A DNA stretch of 64,000 bases from Ceratotherium simum simum (Eukaryota; Chordata; Mammalia; Perissodactyla; Rhinocerotidae): assembly GCF_000283155.1 (NCBI RefSeq), contig NW_004454177.1:156639-220638 (forward strand), given 5' to 3'. The translations under genes and the position numbers were made by a program. Shown one piece after another: positions 35,361 to 47,119 of this stretch (positions are counted from its first letter, which is position 1; each line of letters opens with the position of its first letter). A model generated the notes under the pieces. It was not told the DNA's origin. It saw only the letters and a list, made by a program, of their open reading frames with translations, and made no database searches.

Positions 35361-36158
35361 GCATAAAACACACAAAAAGTTGCAGAATTGAAGTACTTTC
35401 ATTACACTAAGGATTCAAAAATTCCAATTGTTAGCAAAGATTACATATCCCATACTACATCTTAATACATGATGTGACTTCACTAAAACCTACCATCTAC
35501 ATAATACAACTTAGCTGCTAGCCTCAAAACAATTTAAAACCCCGGGATAATATCCAAATTGTCACTACTAATTTTTCAATCAAATAAACATTGTCAAATA
35601 AGAAGATGCTCAAACTAAGGACTATATCCAATTAGAATGATATTAATACAATCCAAATTCCAATGCTCATTGCACTCTATCACAATCTATTATTCTCTTC
35701 AGAGGTATAGGTGCCTAAATTGGCCTTTGATGGATATTTAGGGTATTTGACCACAACTTTGGATAATTGTAGACACACTCTGTAAAGGAATCAGGAAGAT
35801 CAGGCTTCCGGGTTGATCTATTTTAGGGCATTTACTGTTGTATAATTGGTTGTAGACATTAATTGAATTGTATTCATCTGTTCAGTATCAAGATCTTTCT
35901 TCTCTTAGCCCACCCAGTATTTCACCACGTTAACGTTTCATTTTGCTTTTTATTCATATTTGTAAAGGAATATATCTCCAGATATGAAGGCATAGATTTG
36001 CTTTACTGACCCCTAAATGTCTTTTGCAGAATTCCTAATTCTGACATTCAACATCATCTTTATGTTTAAACAAACATTCTTGACTATGAATGTTCTGGCA
36101 CTGTGTCTGTCACAAATCAGCCTCCACATTCACACTCTCACATCTTTCCTCTTTACCC

Positions 36159-36160
36159 AG
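36159..36160 (+). other. probable splice acceptor of the first olfactory receptor
   Basis: A pyrimidine tract ending TTTACCCAG lies 18 bases before the chosen start codon. Olfactory receptor mRNAs usually have untranslated 5' exons spliced just upstream of a single coding exon, so this fits and argues against the upstream ATG at 36103. Confidence 0.5.
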
Positions 36161-36177
36161 ACCTCCCTTCCAGAAAT

Positions 36178-37110
36178 ATGAGAAATCACACAGAGCTGAA
36201 TGAGTTCATTCTCCTGGGAATACCTCAGACAGAGGGACTGGAGACTGTGCTCTTCGTCATCTTTTCATTTATTTACTTCTTCACCCTGCTTGGAAATTTA
36301 CTCATCCTTACAGCAATTGTTTCTTCCTCTACCCTTCACACCCCCATGTATTTCTTCTTGGGACTCCTATCTATTTTTGACATGTTGTTTCCATCTGTAA
36401 CCTGTCCCAAGATGCTATTCTATCTCTCTGGCCAAAGCCGAGCCATTTCTTATGGGGGATGTGCTGCACAGCTCTTCTTCTATCATTTCCTGGGATCTAC
36501 TGAAGGCTGCCTCTATTCTGTGATGGCTTATGATCGCTTTGTTGCCATCTGTCACCCACTGAGGTATATGCTCATCATGAGACCTGGAGTCTGTGTTGGT
36601 TTGGTCATGGCAGCTTGGTTGGTGGGTTCTCTTCATGCCACCATCCTGACCTCCTTTACCTTCCAGTTAACCTACTGTGGCCCCAATCACGTGGACTACT
36701 TCTTCTGTGACATTCCTGCTGTCTTGCCCCTTGCTTGTGCTGACAGCTCCCTGGCCCAGAAAGTGGGTTCCATTAATGTTGGCTTACTGGCTTTAATGCT
36801 TTGGTTCAGTGTTTGTGTCTCCTACACGCATATTGGGATTGTCATTTTGAGAATCCGTTCAGCAGAGGGCAGGCAGAAAGCTTTCTCTACCTGCAGTGCC
36901 CACTTCACTGCAATCTTCTGTGCCTATGGACCTGTAATCATCATCTACCTGCAGCCCACACCCAACCCGTTGATTTGTGCTGTGGTGCAAATATTAAATA
37001 ACATAGTCTCACCCATGTTGAACTCATTAATCTATTCCTTAAGGAACAACGAAGTGAAAAGATCCCTAAAAAGGGTGTTCCACAATGTAGTATTTACTGT
37101 GGTGGAATAA
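36178..37110 (+). CDS. olfactory receptor, OR10D-like, intact
   Basis: A single-exon class II olfactory receptor of 310 residues, a seven-helix odorant receptor of the nasal sensory neuron membrane signalling through Golf and cAMP. Visible marks: glycosylation site NHT at 3-5; GN at 39-40 in helix 1; PMYFF at 56-60 in helix 2; C95 for the loop disulphide; MAYDRFVAICHPLRY at 116-130 after helix 3; the extracellular-loop-2 cysteines; KAFSTCSAH at 234-242 before helix 6. The helix-7 motif reads NSLIY (282-286) where most receptors have NPxxY. The start MRNHTELNEF was chosen over an ATG 25 codons upstream because it fits the family and the site. The stop lies inside an AATAAA hexamer. Subfamily is by recall; I give no symbol because orthology is not proven. 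Confidence 0.93.
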   Translation: MRNHTELNEFILLGIPQTEGLETVLFVIFSFIYFFTLLGNLLILTAIVSSSTLHTPMYFFLGLLSIFDMLFPSVTCPKMLFYLSGQSRAISYGGCAAQLFFYHFLGSTEGCLYSVMAYDRFVAICHPLRYMLIMRPGVCVGLVMAAWLVGSLHATILTSFTFQLTYCGPNHVDYFFCDIPAVLPLACADSSLAQKVGSINVGLLALMLWFSVCVSYTHIGIVILRIRSAEGRQKAFSTCSAHFTAIFCAYGPVIIIYLQPTPNPLICAVVQILNNIVSPMLNSLIYSLRNNEVKRSLKRVFHNVVFTVVE

Positions 37111-38734
37111 ATTATGGGTTTTGTAATGGATTTTAGAAAATTATTGTCTCTTAATATTATCCTCCTATTTCCTCTTCTTAAATAGATAAACAGATAATAG
37201 AAAATGCTTCCTCTAAAGCATCATATTTTGTTTGCCTAATAATCTTTTGTATGTTTGTGTGTCTCTCTAACTCCTGTAACTCTATAACTAATATTATCCT
37301 CAGTGCCTTAATCCCTGAGGAAGGAATCCAAGGAGTATGGAAAGCAGCTGGAGAGGGATTTCTTATCCATATAATAGGCAGCCAATTTTTCTGGCTCCAT
37401 TTAGAATGTAATTATTCCCCTTTTCTTCCTATAAACATTTCAGTATCTCCATGATGCTAAGAATAGTATTCACTATCATTTATAGAACATGATCTGTTTT
37501 CTAGGCACTATGATAAATTTTCCACAGATGCCATCTTATTTAATCTTCTCATCACTCCTCATAAAGTAGAGTTTCCCTTTTGTAAAAAAGAGCTGTGAGG
37601 ACCAGAAACTTCAAATAATGGACCCAAGGTTGCACATTAAGTGGCAAACCAGACCTCAAACTCAGATCCAGTTCACTCCAAAGCCCCTACTCTTAATCCC
37701 TCTACCACATGACTGCCCTAAAAGACCTGCTTGGCAATTTACTCCTCCTCATTACCTCTCTCCAGAGCTTGTGATACGAGGAAAGTGTTCAATAAATAAC
37801 TAGTAAGATACGCACCAACATAGGTCATGTTTATGTATTGACTTTACGATTATCTCCATTTATTCTGTGCCACTATCCATTGTATCCATCTGTTGATGGT
37901 GGCACTGAGATATGGCAATAAGTGTTCTGCCCTTCACAATGCATCTACTTATGGTAAAGCCAGACCTACACCCAAACCCTCTTAACTCCTACTATTATGG
38001 TTTTCCTACTGTACCGTGCTGCCAATATCCCAAATTACTCTTCAGTGGAAAAGGATTGGAAAGCCTTCTATCCTGCATTGTTTCAAGAAATGAAGGCCTA
38101 ATTATTATGTTCAATGACCACACTCTTCTGCTTCTCTCACCAAGTTACGTTTTCCAACTTGGCCCCCAATAATACTGGAGTTAATAATTATTTCTCAGTT
38201 TTCTCCAGAATCCAGAGAGAAAGAAGGGGCACTGTTTTCTGAAGATCCTACAGACATACCAGCCCTTATTTTCTATGACATTTTAGTGATTTGTAGTTTT
38301 TGTATTCCATTTTTACTCCCAAAAGTTTCCATCCTATTTGAAACTTTTAAAACAAAACAAAAAAGTGAAAATCTCAAATAAAATAAATTGCTGCCTTGAC
38401 AAAAGACATGAGACAAAAAGGACAAAACGAAGCCCACTTAAGCATTGATAAATGGTTTGAGGTGCAATATGAGGTTTCTATGGTCCCTCCTAACCTGACT
38501 AGCAAAATCTGAGATCACACAGAATCTTATTTCCACACTTTGGGAATGCCTTTCCTTGATCATATGCTAGATTCAAGCAATTCTGCTCTTAGTTTACTGT
38601 CATGTTAATGCTGGATATTGGCAGAAGAATCCACATGCTATAATATCTGGTAAAGCCTGGATAGTGTTTATGGACAGATATTGACCACGCTAATAATTAA
38701 ACTTGTTCAATTGATTTCTTTTCTATACAATGGA

Positions 38735-38845
38735 AAATTCCATAAGAGTAGAGACTATGTTTGTCTTATTCACTATTGTGTTCACAAGACATAGCCCAGT
38801 GACATAGTAAGCATCCCTCGTAAATTTAAATAAATGAATAAATGG
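38735..38845 (+). repeat. L2 3' fragment
   Basis: 'agtagagactatgtttgtct', 'attcactattgtgttcacaa' and 'aataaatgaataaatg' match the L2 3' end layout. Confidence 0.7.
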
Positions 38846-39189
38846 GTACTACTTAGCCTTTCAAATTAGGATGTAATTGCATATTTATGCATATAAAAAT
38901 AGGAACATGAGTGAAATAATTGGGATACACAACACTAACATGCACTAAGTTAAGTATATATGCTCATTTAAGTAAAATTGAAGATATATGAAAGCTGAAA
39001 TCTGAATGAACTCCAACCACTTTTTTGGTCACTTCTAAATCAGTGTTATAATGATTGTTTGGCATTGAAAGAAAAATTTTAAACAGTTTAAACCTTTCGT
39101 ATATCTAAGACTGTAGTAAAGCACTCACGTAAAATTTTATTTAAAATACACGTGCACAGACACATGCACACACCACTTCTTAAAATCTT

Positions 39190-40070
39190 ACTGTATCAAC
39201 AACAAAAAACAAATAAGTTGATTAAAAATGGGCAAAGGACATAAATAGACATTTCTCCAAAGAAGACAGACAAATGGCCAACAAGCCTATGAGAAGATGC
39301 TCAATATCACTAATCATCAGGGAAATGCAAATTCACAATGAGATATCACCTCATACTCATTAGGATAGCCATCAGTTTAAAAAAAAAGAAAATAATAAGT
39401 GTTCGCTAGAATGTGGAGAAATTGGAACCCTTGTGCACTGCTGATGGGAATGTAAAATGGAGCAGCCACTATGGAAAACAGTATGGTGCTTCCTCAGAAA
39501 TTTAAAAATAGAATTACCATATGACCCAGCAATTCCCCTTCTGAGTATATATACCAAAGAATTGGAAGCAGGTTTTGAAGAGATATTCATATTCATAGTA
39601 TGTTCATAGCAGCATTATTCACAATAGCCAGGAGATAAAAGCAATCCTAGTGTCTATTGATGATGAACAGATAAACAAAATGTGGTACATACATACACGG
39701 AATATTATTCAGACTTAAAAAGGAAGGAAATACTGATATATGCTACAACATGAATGAACCTTGAGGACAGTATGTTAAGTGAAATAAGCCAGTCACAAAA
39801 AGATAAATACTGTATGATTCCAGTTATATGAGATTTTTAGAGTAGTCAAATTCATAGGAAATGAAAGTAGAATAGTGGTTGCCAGGGACTAGGGGAGGAG
39901 AAAATAGATATTTTTATTTAATGGATGTCGAGTTTCAGTTTTGCAAAATGAAAAAGTTCTGGATATTGGTTGAATAACAGTCTGAATATACTTAACACTA
40001 CTGAACTGTACACTTAAAAATGGTTGATAGTAAATTTTATGCCTTGTGTATTTTATCACAATTTAAAAAT
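39190..40070 (+). mobile_element. L1 3' end, plus strand
   Basis: ORF2 end and 3' UTR of an old L1M: 'catttctccaaagaagacag', 'gagatatcacctcatactca', 'gtggttgccagggactaggg' and 'tgaactgtacacttaaaaat'. No intact frame. Confidence 0.88.
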
Positions 40071-41031
40071 GTCTGCTTATCCAGTTTTCACCTAACCTTG
40101 GTTTTTGAGTTTGCTAGTTCTCTCCATTTTCTTATAACTACATCTATTGTTGAATCTTCTCAAATCACTGTTTAATTGCTAAATACCTCAGTCTGGTGTG
40201 GGCAGAGAGGAGTTTGAAAAATGTAGCCTAAGGTAATCTTGAGGGGACCTGCCTGGAGTTACCATTTATGGAGCCCTTAATCCTTACCAAGCACTTTGCA
40301 ATTGCTTTACATATATTACCTAATTTATTTACATAAGGATGCTGAGATCATTTTACAGAAAGTGAGACAAGGTTTAGGAACATTAGGTAAATTTCTCTGA
40401 GTCACACAATTTGTTTCTGGATAGAATTAGAATTCCATCTCAGATCCTCATGCAGCTATACTCAATATAGCAATTTTGCAGAAAGTTTAAAAATAAATAT
40501 TTGACCTTTTATACACACACACCCCAAAATCTTACCCAAGATTTTCTTCCTTTCAGTATCTCTAATGCATGGGAGCAATCCCACGTTATTTCCTATTCCT
40601 GTTTTCAAGTCCTCCGAAAGTCCCTTCTTTTAGGCAACTGTAACTCTTTTTTTTTTTTTTTTTTTTAATTTTCCACAAGTCACTCTCTTCCTTTTCTATT
40701 TTTCAATTATCGTTCCTTCCCAACTTCTCTAGTCCTCTCCTTACCCAATACACTGATTCTATAAAGTAAAGACCCAGGGACTATGGCAGTCAAAGACAGA
40801 AATCTCATAGCAGGTGGAAGCACTAAAAGATTGTGAATACTCATACCATATATATTTTTTATCTCCGTGTAAATGTATAAATGTATCTATGTATAAATGG
40901 ATGACAGAAAGATCATTCACCCAAATGTTAAAAATGAGTAATCCAATTTTGGGTGATTTTTACTTTCTTCATTATATTTTTTCTGTTTTACTTTCATGAT
41001 TTTGCAATGAGGTTCTAACATGTATTATTAT

Positions 41032-41278
41032 TATTTTTTTTTTGATGAGGAAGATTGGTCCTGAGCTAACATCTGTTGCCAATCTTCCTCTTTTTGCTTG
41101 AAGAAAATTGTCCCTGAGCTAACATCTGTGCCAATCCTCCTCCATTTTGTATGTGGGTCACTGCCACAGCATGGCCTAATGAGTGGTATGTAGGTCTGTG
41201 CCTGGGATCCAAGCCTGCTAACCCTGGGCCACTGAAGCAGAGTGTGCAAACTCAACCATTGTGCCACCAGGTTGGCTC
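41032..41278 (-). repeat. ERE SINE, duplicated-tail type
   Basis: Minus-strand copy with the head at the right (minus strand GAGCCAACCTGGTGGCACAA). Two tandem tail units are seen as 'ctgagctaacatctgt' twice. Flanks AACATGTATTA and AACATTTATC are a weak target-site duplication. Confidence 0.9.
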
Positions 41279-41680
41279 TCAACATTTATCTTTTTAAAAA
41301 AAGCTATTTTCAAGAGAATAAAAAGGACATATCAGTATAGGATCAAGTGAGGCTAATTATCTGAACTAGAAAGTTTTAAGGAAAAAATATTGAGAGCAGT
41401 TACTTTGGAGAAAGAACTGAGTAGGCATTTCTAAACCTAATGATATGGTATGTATTATGTTATTTATAAATTATGCCTAAACTAATTTGTAATAAAATGT
41501 TCAGTTCCCATAGATTGAGGTTCTATTATTCTCATCCTCATTTTGTTACTATCATTTGTTGGTTCTAATCTTCTAGGTGTTCCCAGAAGATATCAGTGTG
41601 GGGGCCTCACCTGATTATTAGAATCGAAGTCTGGATCTTATTGTATGTTCAGGTATAGAAACTTAAAAAAGCAAAAAATA

Positions 41681-41875
41681 GGGTCTGGCCCGGTGGTGTA
41701 GTGGTTAAGTTTGGGCCCCCTGCTTTGGTGGCCTGGGGTTTGCAGGTTCAGATCCCAGGTGCAGACTTACACACTACTCCTCAAGCCCTGCTGTGGTGGC
41801 ATCCCACATACAAAATAGCAGAAGAGTGGCATGGATGTTAGCTCAGGGACAATCTTCCTCACCAAAAAAAAAAAA
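41681..41875 (+). repeat. ERE SINE, single-tail type
   Basis: Head GGGTCTGGCCCGGTGGTGTA with 'gtggttaagtttggg', one tail unit ('gatgttagctcagggacaat') and poly-A. GCAAAAAATA precedes it and ACAAAAAATA follows it. Confidence 0.92.
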
Positions 41876-42129
41876 GAAAAACAAAAACAAAAAATAAAGT
41901 TCTGCTCTGATGTTATCAGATTAGGCTAAAGTAGGGCATTAATCCACATACATTCCAAGTAGCATTTTCCTGACCTAGTGATTATCTTTTCTCCTTTTTT
42001 CCACATCAAGCATCTCAGAATTCTAGAGTCCAATATCTTTCCTTATTTGTCCCCCTCAATGTATTCTAGCTCCCTCCAACCACTCTCCCTACTATAGCTA
42101 GAATTATCTCTTCATATTCCTCTCTCCTA

Positions 42130-42745
42130 TAATACACTCAAATACAATGCTGCTTAAACCCTCTTAAAGTTTCTTAAAACTCCTAATATAGAGACTATAA
42201 TCTTGAAAGTGACCAACCAGGCCCTGACTAATTATTTGCTCTCAAGCTTTATCTCACGATTCTTTTCCTTTCTTTCCTCAAGTTCATCAAATGTGCTGTG
42301 CTCCTTTGCAAAGCCTTTACACATGCTATTGCCCCTGCCTAGAATGTTTTCTTCTTACCCTCCCTACCCTCTTACTCACTCCTCAGATCTCAGCTGGGAT
42401 AACATTTTCTCAGGAAAGTCCTCTTGGACCCTCCAGGCACATGATCTAGCCATACAAATCATGATGTGAATACATGTTTACTGACATGAAAGAGGAACAT
42501 GAGTGAACTACTTGGGATACAAATATTCTCTCATTATAACTTTCAATCCATTGAAATTTTCTTCTCAGTATTTATCACGTTAAATAATTATAACATATAT
42601 ATGATTATTTGATTAATGCCTTTCTTCTACTAGAATGAGAGCTCTTTGAGGGCAGGGACCATGGCTAATTTCTCTTCACCAGAACATAGCGGTTTGGGCA
42701 CATCATAGCAGCTGCTAATAAATTTTTGAGGAATGAATAGATGAC
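42130..42745 (+). repeat. L2 LINE 3' part
   Basis: 'gcccctgcctagaatgtttt', 'cctcagatctcagctgggat', 'ctcaggaaagtcctcttgga', 'ctctttgagggcagggacca' and a tail 'gaggaatgaatag' match the L2 3' end. Confidence 0.8.
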
Positions 42746-42939
42746 CTCATTGAAACTTCTAATTCATTCACATCACTTTCTCTCCTCTTGTCAGTCTTTT
42801 CTTGTCTTTACTTAGCTTCTTATCTAGTTTAGGTTTTTTTGACCATTATTATAACTAGTTCCAAATTACTCAAATCTTTCCCTCTGTCATGTCTTCAGTG
42901 AACTCACCTCCCTGCTCCCTTCCTGCACCATCTGGCTAG

Positions 42940-43440
42940 GCTTTGTTAGAGAAAAATCACAAGCCAGGCAGTTTAGCAACACTGTAAATTCATTATCACC
43001 TACCTCAAGGGTTTGCTAGCAATCCTGTTACTCTTCTCTATTGGAATGGCATTCACGTCCTATTGGAATGACTGTTGATATGGGGTTGGGGCCTAAGACC
43101 TTTACTCCACCCTTGGGTTCTAACTCATAAAGAATGAAAACCGGATTCACTAGCAAACTGAGGACTAGAAGATCAGCAAGATTTTAATATCCCCCGTCAC
43201 AGGGTTGTCTGGTAAAGCTGAGTAGAAAACGTGGCTTAAACTGAGTCCAGGTGGAGACTCTTCCTCTTCCCTGGCTGACGTGGACACAGCAGGACCTGTC
43301 ATACAGAAGCCACCTGATATATCAGCCCAGTCACAGGAAGGAAAGCTGAAACAAGGAGAGAGAAGAACGGCGTCTTCTCCCGCTAGTGCTCCTTATTCCT
43401 CACCCTTTCTGTGTCTCACACAGAAAACCTAGATCAAGCA
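42940..43440. repeat. possible LTR remnant
   Basis: The segment from 'tgttagagaaaaatcacaag' onward has the mixed composition of an old LTR but no paired copy, clear ends or poly-A signal that I can fix. Speculative. Confidence 0.2.
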
Positions 43441-43734
43441 CATCATTCTATCATTCAGTTTTCTATATGACCTTTGCTATCAAGCACAGTGCTTATGCAT
43501 TACAAGCCTTTTTCGGTAAATGTTAGTCTTTAGTAAATTAAATTTCCTAAAGGATGAAATGCTTTTATGTGTGATCACTTCTTTAATGTGCCCTTCATCT
43601 GTTAAAGAAAACAAAAATACTGAATACGTGGCTTTGCTGAGTAAAATGTAAATAAAATACTAATTTTAAAAGTTATACTTTATTAAGTATAAATAAGTGA
43701 TATATTCCAGACACACTTAAACTCTACGTTTAAC

Positions 43735-44042
43735 ACAAAGAACTTGGGTACAAAGTTTTAGTTATGCAAGGTGAAGTTCTAGAAATCTAATGTACAGCAT
43801 GGTGACTATAGTTAACAATACAACAGTGCGTTGAATATTTGAAGTTTGCTAAGAAGGTAGGTTTTAAGTGTTTTCACCACAACAAAACAAAAAGATTGCT
43901 ATGAGGTGATGGATGTGTTAATCAACCTGACTGCAGTGATCATTTCAAAATGTATACATACATCAAAACGTCAAGTTATACATCTTAAACATATACATTT
44001 TTTATTTGTCAATTACACCTCAATAAAGCTGTTAAAAACAGA
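43735..44042 (+). repeat. L1 3'-UTR fragment
   Basis: 'gactatagttaacaatacaa', 'gctatgaggtgatggatgtg' and 'caattacacctcaataaagc' are typical of old L1 3' ends. Confidence 0.85.
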
Positions 44043-47000
44043 AGGGTGAATGAAAGCTGCCTTTATGGGTTCAGCTTCAAGGCCAAGAATTAATGTTTCA
44101 GTTATCTGTTGCTGCATAAAATACAACCATAAAACTTAGTCATCTAAAATAATTTGTTTTTGTAAAAAACAAATTGAATCTTTGCTTAAAAAGCACAGAT
44201 AAAATACAACTTGCAATTATACTTTTGTTGCTTATGATAAGTCTGGAACACCTTTACACTTTCTGGAGGAAATTATAAACAAAAATAAGAAAACTATCTA
44301 TTTTATTAGTCTGTCCCATTGTGATCTGATCATCATTTTTTTCTATAAGAAGTATCATCACTGAAAACATCTGATCTTTTGGAAGGTAGAACATTTGTGT
44401 TTTCACTGTGACCATGACATTAATTTAGCAAATGCTACTTTGATTCTAAAATGCTCAAGTCGGACTTCTAAGAGAATCTATGACATTTTTACCTGAATAA
44501 ATTTTTACCAGACCAAGGTAAATTTAATGGTATTTTACTTCCTGGTCAAAAATATATTTATCATCGTTTTTATTTCTACAGACTATTTTTCAAGTCAGTC
44601 ATCATGCTTCAAAACACTAAAAATAGTCAAGGATAAGTAGGATGGTAGAATTATTAACTTTCGTATTCTTTCATCATTAGTTAACTGAGCAACAGAAGCA
44701 TTAAGTCTACTTTTTAAATCAAAATTCCAGGTGTATTTGGAATAGTATAAATCCTTAAACACTGAAACTTGATGATCAGAAACTTTATGTCCAAAAGTCC
44801 TAAAGAAGAGGCCAAATCCCAGTTCCTTTCAGAGTAAGCTTTATGTTTTGGGGCAAGTTATTTAAGTTCTTTGATCCCGACTTTCCTCATCTGTAGAAGA
44901 CTCCATCAGTGTTCTTTGAGGTTTAAATGAGACTGTAACATACTCTTTTCCTCTCAGAGAGAGTCTAAGTTTTTTGAGCAGAGGGACTGTGCCTAACCAC
45001 CTCCTCCTGACCTTTCTGGCTCTCCTGGCAATTAACCAATGCCCTGATTGACATAATTGGTACTCAGTATTTGTTGGAATAAATGAAGCCACGTATGCAT
45101 AAATAAGCAAATGAATGAATGCATTGAATGAGGAATTTGATAATCCACGCTCCCCCCAAATTTTTATTGAGTATGCAAGGCATTTAACTTAGAAGCTTGA
45201 ACACATGCCAACTACTCTAAGACAGATACTTCAAGTGATAGCTTAAAATTCCTTTTGGCCTTTCTGTATATTTCTCCCCCATTTCTCCTACCAATAGGCC
45301 TTTCTCCTACTCTTTGGAGAAATGCCCATCTCCATTCCACTGTACCCTGAACCCTGGCCACAGGGGTAGGCATGCAACCCAGCCAAGGAAATTGGATTTG
45401 AATCTTGAACTGGGGTACACAGAAGCCACAGGCATCTGAGGCTGAATCACATGATGGCAGTGCCCTGAGGCTACTCCATAAATTCCTACTGCTGAGGCCC
45501 CTGGAACTGCCCTAGTTCCCACCCTTCAATAAACTTAGTTTTTCATCCCTTTATTTAATTATCTCAACTACCCTAGTTACTGTTGCTTGCAATAAGTCAG
45601 TCATATTGGTATGCTGTAGCAAAATAACATAACTTATTTATAAAACAGCAAATACATAAGAAAAAGCAGTAAATATAAAACTGTACATATAAATATATGT
45701 GATATATGTGCCAAGTGAATTTTTTGAAAATTATTATCCCACTGAAGTATATTTTGCAAAGGAAATCGTAAAAGGTTTAATCTTTAATCAGTTTGCTTCT
45801 CTCTGTCTCTCACTTCTAAGGTCCAATTATACCAAGTAGTTAATCACTCCCTAGCTCAGTCAGGTTCCTGACTTGGGGGATTAATACCCAATGGAAAACC
45901 AAGGTTATTTAAAATCTTCTGTGTTTGGGAATTACTATTGCAGTTTTTGGAGTTGGAAAGCAAATTATTGTAATGGATTTGAAGCACATATAGATCTGTG
46001 ACATTCTATGTGAAAGTGATTGAAAAAGACAAGAATTCAAGATATCTACCTGCAGACTGCAAACTGATGGGGATTTAGGCAGGGAAGGGCTTCTTCCTTC
46101 TGTTGGAGAAGGAAAGAAAAACAACATTCAATAGCACCAGCCAGATATGTTCTCTGTTTGCCATGTAAGTGCCCAAATTTTGTCCTTCACTTTTGTTTTA
46201 TTTTGGCTCTAAGTCCCTCCCCTCAAAATTATAAAAAAAAAAAAAAAGAGTTATAGATAGGATTTTAGGCAATAGAATTGATGGATTGATGTATAATTTA
46301 CAGATCTCACTATGTTGGAAAAGTTAAAAAAAGTAGAAATGGCATCAAAATTTTTCAAAATATGGAAATTGGAAATGAGTCTCTACTACTCCTACTCCTG
46401 TGATTTGCCATAAAATTGGGCAATTGCTTAACTTGGATCTGGTTAGACAATTACAGATTTTGGAGAATGAAATGGGGGTTACCAGTTACACATTGTACAA
46501 AATTCAGGAAAATGGAGACTACCAGTTACTCATGTGTACTAAAATCCAGAACATATGGGCCTGTTAATGTAATTTTCTGTTCATTAAGAGCTAAGACCCT
46601 TCTTTTGGCTAGTTTCTCATTATTGACCGTCACATCTAGGAAGACAATATGGAAAAGATTCTGTATCTTTCCTAAGTATGGCTTATATGATCATAAATGA
46701 TTTTTGGAGATTTAATGTAACCAAATTGTCTTAGATGAATATAAGAAGCTTGGATGGGACTTTGTTATAAAGACACTCGTCTTCATATTTATCTGTTTAG
46801 AATCACAAAGCATGTTTGGAATTAATGCAATTTAGTAGTGTATACGAAGAATGGAAGCTAGGGTATTGGTCATGTAAGGCCTCTTAGGGAGAATGTAATA
46901 AGGAGCATCTGTAAATAGAAACTGCACTGCAGAGAGACATCCAGTATGGAGAGAAGAAACAGATCAAGACAATTCTAACAGGAAGCGCTAGTCTGTGTAT

Positions 47001-47089
47001 ATCTAGATCATTTGCTCCTTTTCCATTTCACTGATTCAAACACAACTAATTTGCATACATATTAAATTTAACCACAAATTTCTTTTTAC

Positions 47090-47091
47090 AG
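47090..47091 (+). other. probable splice acceptor of the second olfactory receptor
   Basis: TTTCTTTTTACAG ends 28 bases before the ATG, consistent with a spliced untranslated leader as in other olfactory receptor genes. Confidence 0.55.
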
Positions 47092-47119
47092 ACACCCAAG
47101 AGTTGATTCTTCCATAAAA

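Larger units (their letters stand above)
29686..36150. other. intergenic region before the olfactory receptors
   Basis: No gene is supported in these 6.5 kb. It holds a MIR (about 30140-30330), a CCTTT-type microsatellite (30640-30700), ancient repeats near 30780, 32200 and 33430, an ATTC microsatellite (34617-34643) and an L1 3' end (35120-35360). The rest is A/T-rich unique-looking sequence. Confidence 0.5.
37111..47089. other. intergenic region between the two intact receptors
   Basis: No gene is supported in 10 kb. It holds ancient repeats near 37480 and 40260, L2 fragments (38735-38845, 42130-42745), L1 3' ends (39190-40070, 43735-44042), two ERE SINEs (41032-41278, 41681-41875), a poly-T run (40648-40667) and a stretch at 42940-43440 that might be an LTR remnant. 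Confidence 0.5.

Noticed and set aside
36103..36177. 25-codon N-terminal extension of the first olfactory receptor
   Set aside because: The upstream ATG lies before a good splice acceptor, its residues do not look like a receptor N-terminus, and the internal MRNHT start matches the paralogue.
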